Origin: CAYPEZ01 sp964409985
GTDB taxonomy: Bacteria; Patescibacteriota; Minisyncoccia; Phycocordibacterales; UBA6899
Direction: 5' to 3'
NCBI GenBank assembly: GCA_964409985.1
Contig: CAYPEZ010000030.1
Coordinates: 1-11,251 of the forward strand
Length of the DNA stretch: 11,251 bases
Shown in pieces: positions 1 to 5,403 of this stretch. Position 1 is the first letter of the stretch; every line of letters starts with the position of its first letter. The position numbers were made by a program, and so were the translations under genes. The notes below the pieces were generated by a model that did not search any database, was not told the DNA's origin, and worked only from the letters and a program-made list of their open reading frames with translations.

Positions 1-845
1 GTGATGTCCTCGACATACCGTTCTCGGGTGATCGCACGATTGAGTCCTAGCCCGATCTCGCGAATCAGGGGACGCTCATATAGGCGTATTGCTTCAACGA
101 TATCAACAAATCCTTGAGGGGCACGTTCATCCCAGCCTGTGACCACACCACCGGCAATATCGATACGAAATGGCTCGTGCATATTGACGCAAAAATCTCC
201 ACCTGCGAACGCATAAATCATCGCAGATCCATTCATGGTGGAGAAATCTTTCGCCTCAGTGAAGACTTCGCCGATAGGAAATGTGCCGCCGATATTTTCC
301 ATACCTCGATAGTCGCCAATGTTGAGCTTGGCATCTTCCATTCCTCCAGCGATATGCAGTGTTGCGCTAGCACCTTTGATCGTAAGATACTCCGCACGGT
401 CAAGTTGTGCTTTGATCTTCGTGCCAATTGTGTGATACCACGCACGGTCGTATGCGAGTGAATTGATGTAGACGTCCCACACAGGTTCTGTATTGCGATA
501 CAGATGCATGTGCTCAATCACTTTGAGCTTCTTAGAGAAGAGGTGGAGGCGAATGCGAAACTCGTCGAGGCGGAAATTTGAAGACTGGATGAGAACCACA
601 AGATCTCCGGGAGAAAGAGTATCAAATGAAGCAATCACCGCTTCTTTGGTGGCGGTATCGAAATCTATAAATCGTGCATCTGGAAGGACTGCCTGATATG
701 CAGCCGTAAGAATGCGTGCGAGTGGTGCAGAAGAGTCGTACACAACGAGTGCATGCGCTGGCGGGGCATAGAGAAGTGCATCACGCACCATATCTCCGAC
801 GTGCTGCGTAGCAAGTGGGATAAGTGAACTTTCTTTCTCGGTCAT
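1..845 (-). CDS. M29-family metallo-aminopeptidase (AmpS/aminopeptidase T-like), partial, C-terminus beyond window
   Basis: This reading frame is open from an ATG at 845 to the window edge (281 codons), so the C-terminus is missing. Residues 30-130 look like the alternating beta/alpha N-terminal domain of aminopeptidase T. The motif F-P-x-G-E-V-F-T-E (about 189-197, E193) and R-E-I-G-L-G-L-N (about 262-269, E263) match two of the metal-ligand segments of M29 peptidases. The later His, Tyr and Asp ligands would lie past the window edge. The family removes N-terminal residues from peptides in the cytoplasm using two metal ions, so a role in peptide recycling is likely. There is no signal peptide. 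The start follows an extended -10 box (TGC-TATACT) by only 8 nt and has no Shine-Dalgarno sequence. It is divergent from the zinc-ribbon gene. Family assignment is from motif recall, not a search. Confidence 0.8.
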   Translation of the reverse strand, partial: MTEKESSLIPLATQHVGDMVRDALLYAPPAHALVVYDSSAPLARILTAAYQAVLPDARFIDFDTATKEAVIASFDTLSPGDLVVLIQSSNFRLDEFRIRLHLFSKKLKVIEHMHLYRNTEPVWDVYINSLAYDRAWYHTIGTKIKAQLDRAEYLTIKGASATLHIAGGMEDAKLNIGDYRGMENIGGTFPIGEVFTEAKDFSTMNGSAMIYAFAGGDFCVNMHEPFRIDIAGGVVTGWDERAPQGFVDIVEAIRLYERPLIREIGLGLNRAITRERYVEDI

Positions 846-853
846 AGTGGATG

Positions 854-862
854 AGTATAGCA
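854..862 (-). promoter_or_regulatory. Extended -10 promoter of the M29 peptidase gene
   Basis: On the minus strand the sequence TGC-TATACT (TATACT at 859-854) is an extended -10 element. Only 8 nt separate it from the ATG at 845, so transcription would start at or next to the start codon. The region 17 nt upstream (882-877) is a poor -35 match (TTTAAG), consistent with an extended -10 promoter. It lies partly inside the divergent promoter of the zinc-ribbon gene. Confidence 0.65.
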
Positions 863-866
863 CACC

Positions 867-895
867 TTGTCAAAATCTTAAATTTGTGATATACA
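867..895 (+). promoter_or_regulatory. Sigma70-type promoter of the zinc-ribbon gene
   Basis: TTGTCA (867-872), a 17-nt spacer and TATACA (890-895) form a good -35/-10 pair. TGA at 887-889 fits the TGn extended -10. The ATG at 905 is 9 nt past the -10, so the expected transcription start is within a few bases of the start codon. Confidence 0.7.
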
Positions 896-904
896 TATAA
901 CATC

Positions 905-1396
905 ATGAAAGACTTTAAAAAGGGCGGTTTTAGAAAAGGAGGCGGCGATTTTGGTGGACGCCCTCGATTTGGAAATAAGTTTGGTGGTGGAAAGAGATTT
1001 GGAGGTGGCTTCGGAGGAAGACCTTCATTTGGAGAAAAGAAAATGTACTCGACGACATGTGCAAGTTGCGGAAACACATGCGAGGTTCCTTTCCGTCCAA
1101 CTGGAGAAAAGCCGGTCTACTGCCGTGACTGCTTTGCCAAGGAAAGCCCAGCACCATGGAGAGAGTCGACCAAGCGCGAATTTCCTCCACGACGTCACGA
1201 GGGTGAAGCACAAGGAAACACACAGATCGCAGAGCTGAAGGCGCAGATTGATTTCCTTCAAGGGAAAGTCAACCGCATTCTTGAGATTCTTCAGCCAAAG
1301 AGTGAGCCAAAAGCAGTAAAGGAAACCAATGAAGAAGTTCCTGCTCCTGTTTCGAAGAAAGAAAAAACCAAGAAGGCTCCAAAGAAAAAGAAATAA
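905..1396 (+). CDS. CxxC-x17-CxxC zinc-ribbon protein with FGG/RG-rich N-terminus and coiled coil
   Basis: The protein has 163 residues in three parts. Residues 1-46 are a Gly/Phe/Arg/Lys-rich low-complexity segment with repeated FGG and GRP units, resembling an RGG-box RNA-binding tail. Residues 52-76 hold C52-x2-C55, exactly 17 residues, then C73-x2-C76, with V-P-F-R-P and K-P-V-Y between them; this is the CxxC-x17-CxxC zinc-ribbon family. Residues about 105-131 show a heptad-like Ile/Leu pattern suggesting a short coiled coil. Residues 132-163 are Lys/Pro/Ala/Glu-rich and end in a polybasic run. There is no signal or membrane segment, so it is probably cytoplasmic. I infer nucleic-acid or ribosome association, but the specific function is unknown. 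The start is the only sensible ATG, 9 nt after the -10 box and without a Shine-Dalgarno sequence. A terminator follows, so the gene is probably monocistronic. Confidence 0.88.
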   Translation: MKDFKKGGFRKGGGDFGGRPRFGNKFGGGKRFGGGFGGRPSFGEKKMYSTTCASCGNTCEVPFRPTGEKPVYCRDCFAKESPAPWRESTKREFPPRRHEGEAQGNTQIAELKAQIDFLQGKVNRILEILQPKSEPKAVKETNEEVPAPVSKKEKTKKAPKKKK

Positions 1397-1402
1397 AAAG
1401 CT

Positions 1403-1429
1403 CACCCCACTTCCGGGGTGTGTTTTTTT
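1403..1429 (+). terminator. Intrinsic terminator of the zinc-ribbon gene
   Basis: CACCCC (1403-1408) pairs with GGGGTG (1415-1420) around a 6-nt loop and is followed by seven T (1423-1429). It lies 6 nt after the stop codon and separates this gene from apbE, which must therefore have its own promoter just downstream. Confidence 0.9.
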
Positions 1430-1433
1430 GTGG

Positions 1434-1439
1434 AATGAT
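1434..1439 (+). promoter_or_regulatory. Weak -10-like box before apbE
   Basis: AATGAT (4 of 6 matches to TATAAT) ends 8 nt before the apbE ATG, the same distance seen at several other genes here. No -35 is recognisable, because the terminator T-tract occupies that region. Since a terminator lies immediately upstream, a promoter must exist in this short gap, or apbE depends on readthrough. Confidence 0.35.
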
Positions 1440-1447
1440 AGCCGCAT

Positions 1448-2338
1448 ATGGAAGAAGGCGCGTTGCCGCATTCATTCAGCTACGAATCCATGGGAACAAC
1501 ATGGAAAGTGACTCTGTGGGACGATCTCACTCAATCACAAAAAGAAAAGATAGAGCATGAAGTGGTTACGAAGACGAAGCATTTTGATCAGACATTCTCG
1601 CGCTTTATTCCAACGTCGTTGATATCGATGCTCGCAGAAAAAACAGGTGTCGTAGAAGTTCCGAGTGACTTGGTGGCGATGCTCCGCCTGTATCGATCAC
1701 TCTACACTCCGTCAATGCAAAAGCTCAATCCACTCATCGGACACACGATCAGCGATCTCGGCTATGACAAAGAGTACTCTCTCACCCCCAAGACTCAGAT
1801 CCGGCCTACGCCTCAATTTCTAGAAACACTGAAGATTGTCGATGACACGCATGTTGACCTTCGTGAGCCAGTGCTGATCGATCTTGGCGCATTGGGTAAA
1901 GGGTATATGGTTGATCGAATCGTAGATATTCTTCGAAATGAAGGGATTGAGGAATTCTTAGTTGATGGGAGCGGTGACATTGCATATCAGAGAATGCATG
2001 GGGTCATTCGAGCCGGACTTGAAGACCCAGAAGATTCCTCAAAAGTGATTGGGGTTATCGAACTGAGGGGGAAGGGTGCTTTTTGTGCTTCCAGTGGCGC
2101 GCGTAGGCGTTGGAGGGGGTACCACCACACCATTGACCCAGAAACACTGACATCGCCTACAGATGTGCTCGCTACATGGGTCACGGCTGATTCTGCAGCA
2201 CTAGCAGATGCGCTTGCGACATGTCTCTTTTTTACTCCAGAAGAGAACTTTCGTCCCGCACATGAGTTTGAAAGCTGCATAATGAAAAACGGACGAAGGA
2301 TGATGTCCTCGTCCGGATTCCAAGCACAATTCTTTTGA
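1448..2338 (+). CDS. apbE: ApbE-family FAD:protein FMN transferase without an export signal
   Basis: ApbE enzymes use FAD and Mg2+ to attach FMN covalently to a Thr or Ser of a target protein. This 296-residue protein shows the family motifs: M-G-T near the N-terminus (15-17), D-L-G-A-L-G-K-G-Y (145-153), a V-D-G-S-G-D-I segment (172-178), H-H-T-I-D-P (226-231) and T-A-D-S-A-A-L-A-D-A-L-A-T (246-258) with the metal-binding Asp. Length is a little short for the family. Unusually, the conserved fold begins about 12 residues from the start, with no signal peptide or lipobox. An in-frame TAG at 1439-1441 rules out an upstream extension in this frame, so the enzyme appears cytoplasmic. Its stop lies 5 nt from the stop of the convergent FMN-binding protein gene, a likely substrate. 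The start has no Shine-Dalgarno sequence. Confidence 0.9.
   Translation: MEEGALPHSFSYESMGTTWKVTLWDDLTQSQKEKIEHEVVTKTKHFDQTFSRFIPTSLISMLAEKTGVVEVPSDLVAMLRLYRSLYTPSMQKLNPLIGHTISDLGYDKEYSLTPKTQIRPTPQFLETLKIVDDTHVDLREPVLIDLGALGKGYMVDRIVDILRNEGIEEFLVDGSGDIAYQRMHGVIRAGLEDPEDSSKVIGVIELRGKGAFCASSGARRRWRGYHHTIDPETLTSPTDVLATWVTADSAALADALATCLFFTPEENFRPAHEFESCIMKNGRRMMSSSGFQAQFF
2285..2315 (-). terminator. Terminator of the FMN-binding protein gene, inside the apbE 3' end
   Basis: CGGACGA (2290-2296) pairs with TCGTCCG (2309-2315). The stem extends inward by GGA/TCC after a one-base bulge, leaving a 5-nt loop. Read on the minus strand the hairpin is followed by five T (2289-2285) and a further AT-rich stretch. 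It lies wholly within the last codons of the convergent apbE. It would terminate the minus-strand transcript; no U-tract follows on the plus strand. Confidence 0.6.
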
Positions 2339-2343
2339 ACAGA

Positions 2344-2844
2344 CTATGCCTGTGATTGAGCCTTCACTTTGATCTGACCGAGGGCATCCATGAATGCTTT
2401 TGGAGTAAGAGATGCACCATTGACGACCGTGAGGGCAACCTCATCGATATTTTTTCCGACAACAAGTGCTTTGTATCCTTCTGAAAACTTCTTCTGGTTA
2501 AATACAGATCCCTGTTCCTTTGGATTTCCTGTGAAATCAACAGCAGTAATCATTCCATCCTTAAGCGTAAGGGAGACGGTAATTTTTTCAACCGCATTTT
2601 CTGGTACTGTGTACGTTGCATCAGCAGAGTACTGTCCATCGATATACTTTTTCTTCATAGAGACCGGTGCTGCGACAGGCGCTGCTGTTGGTGTCTCAGT
2701 TGTGACAGGGGCTACTGGCTCTGACTCCACCTCTGCTACCACAGGTGCGGCTTCGGCTGCCGGAGCTTGCGCAGGTGCCTTAGTAAAAAAGAGGTATCCA
2801 CCTCCAATCGCAACGAGCGCGACAATGATTGCAAGAATTTGCAT
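2344..2844 (-). CDS. Membrane-anchored FMN-binding domain protein
   Basis: The 166-residue protein has an N-terminal hydrophobic segment (about 3-21), an Ala/Pro/Val/Glu-rich linker (22-62) and a C-terminal FMN-binding domain (about 67-160). That domain resembles the one in NqrC, RnfG and other flavin carriers: the Y-x-D-G-x-Y start, a beta strand pair ending K-D-G-M-I-T-A-V, and N-G-A-S-L-T (142-147) at the flavin attachment position. The usual motif is D-x-x-[ST]-[GS]-A-[ST]; here it reads T-V-V-N-G-A-S, so the Asp is absent and Ser145 takes the acceptor place. It probably carries electrons at the outer face of the membrane. ApbE is encoded convergently next door. A TTG at 2868 in the same frame would add eight residues, with two Lys before the membrane segment, and is a real alternative start. 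There is no Shine-Dalgarno sequence at either start. Confidence 0.85.
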   Translation of the reverse strand: MQILAIIVALVAIGGGYLFFTKAPAQAPAAEAAPVVAEVESEPVAPVTTETPTAAPVAAPVSMKKKYIDGQYSADATYTVPENAVEKITVSLTLKDGMITAVDFTGNPKEQGSVFNQKKFSEGYKALVVGKNIDEVALTVVNGASLTPKAFMDALGQIKVKAQSQA

Positions 2845-2890
2845 GTAAACGTGTTTCGGTTTGACCAATAAAAAGCGAACAATAGGCCAG

Positions 2891-2896
2891 ATTATA
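2891..2896 (-). promoter_or_regulatory. Consensus -10 box of the FMN-binding protein gene
   Basis: The minus strand reads a perfect TATAAT at 2896-2891. The expected start near 2884 gives a leader of about 40 nt to the ATG at 2844, or about 16 nt to the alternative TTG at 2868. No good -35 is visible at 16-18 nt. This is one of the few genes here with a clear leader. Confidence 0.6.
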
Positions 2897-2958
2897 CACG
2901 AGAGATGTGAATCCGGAACGTGGATAGCTTTGGTAATGCGTGCTTTTGCGAAGAAGCG

Positions 2959-2964
2959 TATACT
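2959..2964 (+). promoter_or_regulatory. -10 box of the Met/Cys-rich membrane protein gene
   Basis: TATACT at 2959-2964 ends 8 nt before the ATG at 2973, again predicting a start of transcription at the start codon. There is no convincing -35 at the right distance; TTGGTA at 2930-2935 is too far (23 nt). The box overlaps the upstream in-frame codons, which argues against the longer reading of the gene. Confidence 0.5.
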
Positions 2965-2972
2965 ACCCGCAT

Positions 2973-3743
2973 ATGCAAACAGCAAGCACGTCAAAAATTA
3001 TTTGGGTCGTTCTTGGGCTTTTAGTCATTATTGGAGGTGCATACGGGCTCACGCGATCGAACTCATCAGAACCAGTGGAGACAGAACAAGCATCCGTCTC
3101 TCCGTCTGTCATGGGAGAGAGCGAATCATCAAACAGCGAGAAGGCAGCTCAGGTGGCAGACACCTCGACAACCAAAGCATCATTCTTTGATCTTTTAGGG
3201 AAGGCCGGCGCACAAAAATGTGCTGTGACTCAATCAAGCACGCTCAACAAATCTTCAGGAACATTTTATTCATCAAATGGTAAGGGGCGTGGAGACTTTG
3301 AAAGCACGATCCTGTCAGGAGCTGGTAAGGGTATGGTGACGAGATCTTCGATGATTATGGACGGAGATGTTGTCTATATGTGGGATCCCGCAACAAAGAA
3401 GGGGATGAAGATTGCGACAAGCGATATGAAAAATCCTGCGCCAACGAATGGATCTCAAGCAATGACGAATGATGTTGCTGAACAATTCAAACAGTCGTAT
3501 GACTACAACTGTGAATCATGGAAAGCTGATGCGACACTTTTTGTCCCTCCAAAGGATGTTGAATTCATGGATATGGCAGAAATGATGAAGGGGATGCAGG
3601 GAATGGTTCCTCAGGCGGGAGCCGCATCAGGCGCCACAGGTTCAGCAATGCCGCAGGGAATGGACATGAGCGCAATGTGTGCGCAGTGTGACCAAGCTGG
3701 AGATGGCCGTGAGGCATGCCGCTCAGCGCTTGGGTGTAATTAA
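2973..3743 (+). CDS. Membrane-anchored Met/Cys-rich protein of unknown function
   Basis: I do not recognise a named family. The 256-residue protein starts with a short basic/polar stretch and one membrane segment (about 9-26), then a Ser/Glu/Thr-rich linker (28-68). A domain at about 70-195 has alternating beta-type patterns and a central M-I-M-D-G-D-V-V-Y-M-W-D motif (127-138); it loosely resembles LolA/LppX-like beta sheets. It contains C83 and C180, a possible disulfide pair. Residues 199-235 hold ten Met in 37 residues. The tail is C236-x2-C239-x9-C249-x5-C255. The domain should face outward. Metal binding by the Met/Cys tail is inference. The ATG at 2973 is chosen over one at 2940 because the latter adds eleven charged/polar residues and lies upstream of the -10 box. 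The gene is divergent from the FMN-binding protein and closed by a terminator. Confidence 0.85.
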   Translation: MQTASTSKIIWVVLGLLVIIGGAYGLTRSNSSEPVETEQASVSPSVMGESESSNSEKAAQVADTSTTKASFFDLLGKAGAQKCAVTQSSTLNKSSGTFYSSNGKGRGDFESTILSGAGKGMVTRSSMIMDGDVVYMWDPATKKGMKIATSDMKNPAPTNGSQAMTNDVAEQFKQSYDYNCESWKADATLFVPPKDVEFMDMAEMMKGMQGMVPQAGAASGATGSAMPQGMDMSAMCAQCDQAGDGREACRSALGCN

Positions 3744-3762
3744 CCTACTGTAATAAACCAAG

Positions 3763-3792
3763 AAAAATCCCCGGCTTTCTGGGGATTTTTTT
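3763..3792 (+). terminator. Intrinsic terminator after the Met/Cys-rich protein gene
   Basis: AAAAATCCCC (3763-3772) pairs with GGGGATTTTT (3781-3790) around an 8-nt loop, and the T-run continues to 3792. The A/T pairing makes it potentially bidirectional, but no minus-strand gene ends here. Confidence 0.9.
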
Positions 3793-3801
3793 GTCTGGAG
3801 A

Positions 3802-3830
3802 TTGACCAATATCAAATATCATGCTATCCT
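3802..3830 (+). promoter_or_regulatory. Promoter of the DEAD-box helicase gene
   Basis: TTGACC (3802-3807), 17-nt spacer, TATCCT (3825-3830) with TGC (3822-3824) as an extended -10. This is the best -35/-10 pair in the window. The predicted start near 3837 leaves a leader of about 83 nt, unlike most other genes here. Confidence 0.75.
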
Positions 3831-3836
3831 GGTCTC

Positions 3837-3919
3837 ATTAGGTGCTATTTCTCCTTTTCGTACTTGGACTGATCGAGATGAAGTGGCTTCTAAATTTGCC
3901 ACTCAATCACTAATCATTT
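3837..3919 (+). promoter_or_regulatory. Structured 5' leader of the helicase gene with a hairpin and 11-residue upstream ORF
   Basis: The leader contains a perfect 6-bp inverted repeat, AGTGGC (3882-3887) and GCCACT (3898-3903), around a 10-nt AT-rich loop. An ATG at 3878 opens a short frame, M-K-W-L-L-N-L-P-L-N-H, stopping with TAA at 3911-3913, only 6 nt before the helicase ATG. The hairpin lies entirely within this frame, so translating it would melt the stem. Neither start has a clear Shine-Dalgarno sequence. The extent assumes the predicted transcription start; expression of the short frame is not shown. Confidence 0.4.
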
Positions 3920-5359
3920 ATGCACAAAGAACAAACCGCCGTAGGCGGACAGAACTTTCATGGTCTTGGGATTGCTCCCGCTCTTCTTGATATTCTTGAG
4001 AAGATTGGGATCACCACCCCAACACCTATTCAATCCCAGGCCATCCCAGTGGGAGTCGAAGGAAAAGATATCGTGGGAATTGCCCAGACCGGAACAGGGA
4101 AAACTCTTGCCTTTGGTATTCCACTGATTCAATCACTTGCTCGCAATAAGACGATGGGACTTGTCGTGCTTCCTACGCGCGAACTTGCACTTCAGGTTGA
4201 TACTGAGCTCACCAAAATTGGAAAGTCTCTTGGGCTCCGAACAGTCGTCCTGATTGGTGGAGCGTCGATGGGAGGGCAACTCGCTGGTATTCGTCGTAAT
4301 CCTCATCTCATCATCGCAACTCCCGGGCGACTCAATGATCACCTCGAGCAAAAAACACTTTCTCTTTCAAAGGTGAAGGTGCTCGTCCTCGATGAAGCAG
4401 ACCGCATGCTCGACATGGGATTTGCGCCACAAATTGAACGTATTGCAAAGTCAGTTCCAGCAGACCGCCAGACCATGCTTTTCTCAGCGACACTTCCGCA
4501 CGAAATTATGAAGATGGCCACACGCTATATGAAACTTCCTGTGCGTATTGAGGTTGCTCCTCAGGGGACAGCATCTGAAAATGTCAGTCAGGAATTTTGT
4601 ATAGTCCGCAAAGATGAGAAGCCCGATCTTCTCAAAAAAACTCTCGAAAAATATACAGGATCGACACTCGTTTTTACGCGTACGAAGCACGGCGCTCGAA
4701 AGGTCTCGCGAATGATCCACATGTTCGGACACACTTCGAACGAACTTCACTCAGATCGTACGCTCGGACAGCGCAAGAATGCCCTCGATGGATTTAAGAA
4801 TGGAACTTATCGTATCCTCGTTGCAACAGACATTGCAGCTCGTGGAATTGACGTAAAAGGGATTGAGCTCGTTGTCAATTACGACCTTCCTTCAAACGCT
4901 GAAGACTATGTACATCGTATTGGCCGCACGGGCCGCGCTGGTGCACAAGGACACGCTATTTCGTTTGCACTTCCAGAAGAACGCCGCGATATCCGTGATA
5001 TCGAACGACTCATCAAGAAAGAACTCCCTGTATCTACTCCAACTGGACTTGAGCGCCACGCTCCAGCCTCACGAGAGGGGGGTCGAGGATTTGACCGACC
5101 TCAACGTCGCTTTGGGAGTGAGAGACGTTTTGGGAGTCGCCCAAGGCCTAGTGCGAGATTTCATAGCGGAAGACCTTTAAGAGATGGTCAGCAATTTCAG
5201 CCACACCAGGCAAGCCAGCAAGGAGAAGTACGGGACAACTTTTCAGGACGAGTGAAACGCAAAGGTACACACGATCGCCGGAGACTCAGATCAAAAGGAA
5301 CTCCAGGATGGAACCCAAACAAAGGAAAGCCATTCACCTATAAAGGAATCACCATTTAG
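3920..5359 (+). CDS. DEAD-box ATP-dependent RNA helicase with basic RG-rich tail
   Basis: The 479-residue protein carries the complete DEAD-box set in order: Q motif (F13 to Q38, with P-T-P-I-Q), A-Q-T-G-T-G-K-T (55-62), P-T-R-E-L-A (85-90), G-G (113-114), T-P-G-R (134-137), D-E-A-D (158-161), S-A-T (189-191), L-V-F-T-R-T-K (250-256), A-T-D-I-A-A-R-G-I-D (302-311) and H-R-I-G-R-T-G-R-A-G (332-341). Both RecA-like domains are therefore present and it should unwind short RNA duplexes using ATP. After about residue 375 comes a roughly 100-residue tail rich in Arg, Gly, Phe and Ser, with R-R-F-G-S type repeats, as in RhlE-like and cold-shock helicases that use such tails to hold RNA or ribosomes. 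The usual H-G-D before motif V reads H-S-D (277-279). It is transcribed alone from its own promoter and shares a terminator with aspS. Confidence 0.95.
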   Translation: MHKEQTAVGGQNFHGLGIAPALLDILEKIGITTPTPIQSQAIPVGVEGKDIVGIAQTGTGKTLAFGIPLIQSLARNKTMGLVVLPTRELALQVDTELTKIGKSLGLRTVVLIGGASMGGQLAGIRRNPHLIIATPGRLNDHLEQKTLSLSKVKVLVLDEADRMLDMGFAPQIERIAKSVPADRQTMLFSATLPHEIMKMATRYMKLPVRIEVAPQGTASENVSQEFCIVRKDEKPDLLKKTLEKYTGSTLVFTRTKHGARKVSRMIHMFGHTSNELHSDRTLGQRKNALDGFKNGTYRILVATDIAARGIDVKGIELVVNYDLPSNAEDYVHRIGRTGRAGAQGHAISFALPEERRDIRDIERLIKKELPVSTPTGLERHAPASREGGRGFDRPQRRFGSERRFGSRPRPSARFHSGRPLRDGQQFQPHQASQQGEVRDNFSGRVKRKGTHDRRRLRSKGTPGWNPNKGKPFTYKGITI

Positions 5360-5369
5360 CCCATCAAAT

Positions 5370-5403
5370 AAAAACTCCTGACGCTCAGGAGTTTTTGTTT
5401 TTT
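5370..5403. terminator. Bidirectional terminator between the helicase and aspS
   Basis: ACTCCTGA (5374-5381) and TCAGGAGT (5385-5392) form an 8-bp stem around a CGC loop. It is flanked by A4 on the left and T5 plus a second T-run (5398-5403) on the right. It can end both convergent transcripts. The aspS stop codon (5404-5402) sits inside the right-hand T-run. Confidence 0.92.

Noticed and set aside
114..461. 115-codon plus-strand frame
   Set aside because: It is antisense to the M29 peptidase frame, which carries family motifs, and has none of its own.
1025..1471. 148-codon minus-strand frame across the zinc-ribbon gene and its terminator
   Set aside because: It runs through the terminator hairpin and opposes a gene with a recognised zinc ribbon; the translation is Phe/Leu-rich antisense of Lys/Glu codons.
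2940..2972. Upstream ATG start for the Met/Cys-rich protein
   Set aside because: It precedes the -10 box and adds a charged stretch before the membrane segment; the ATG at 2973 sits at the spacing seen in neighbouring genes.
3802..3990. 62-codon frame upstream of and overlapping the helicase start
   Set aside because: It begins at a TTG that is itself the -35 box, upstream of the predicted transcription start, and the translation overlapping the helicase shows no family pattern.
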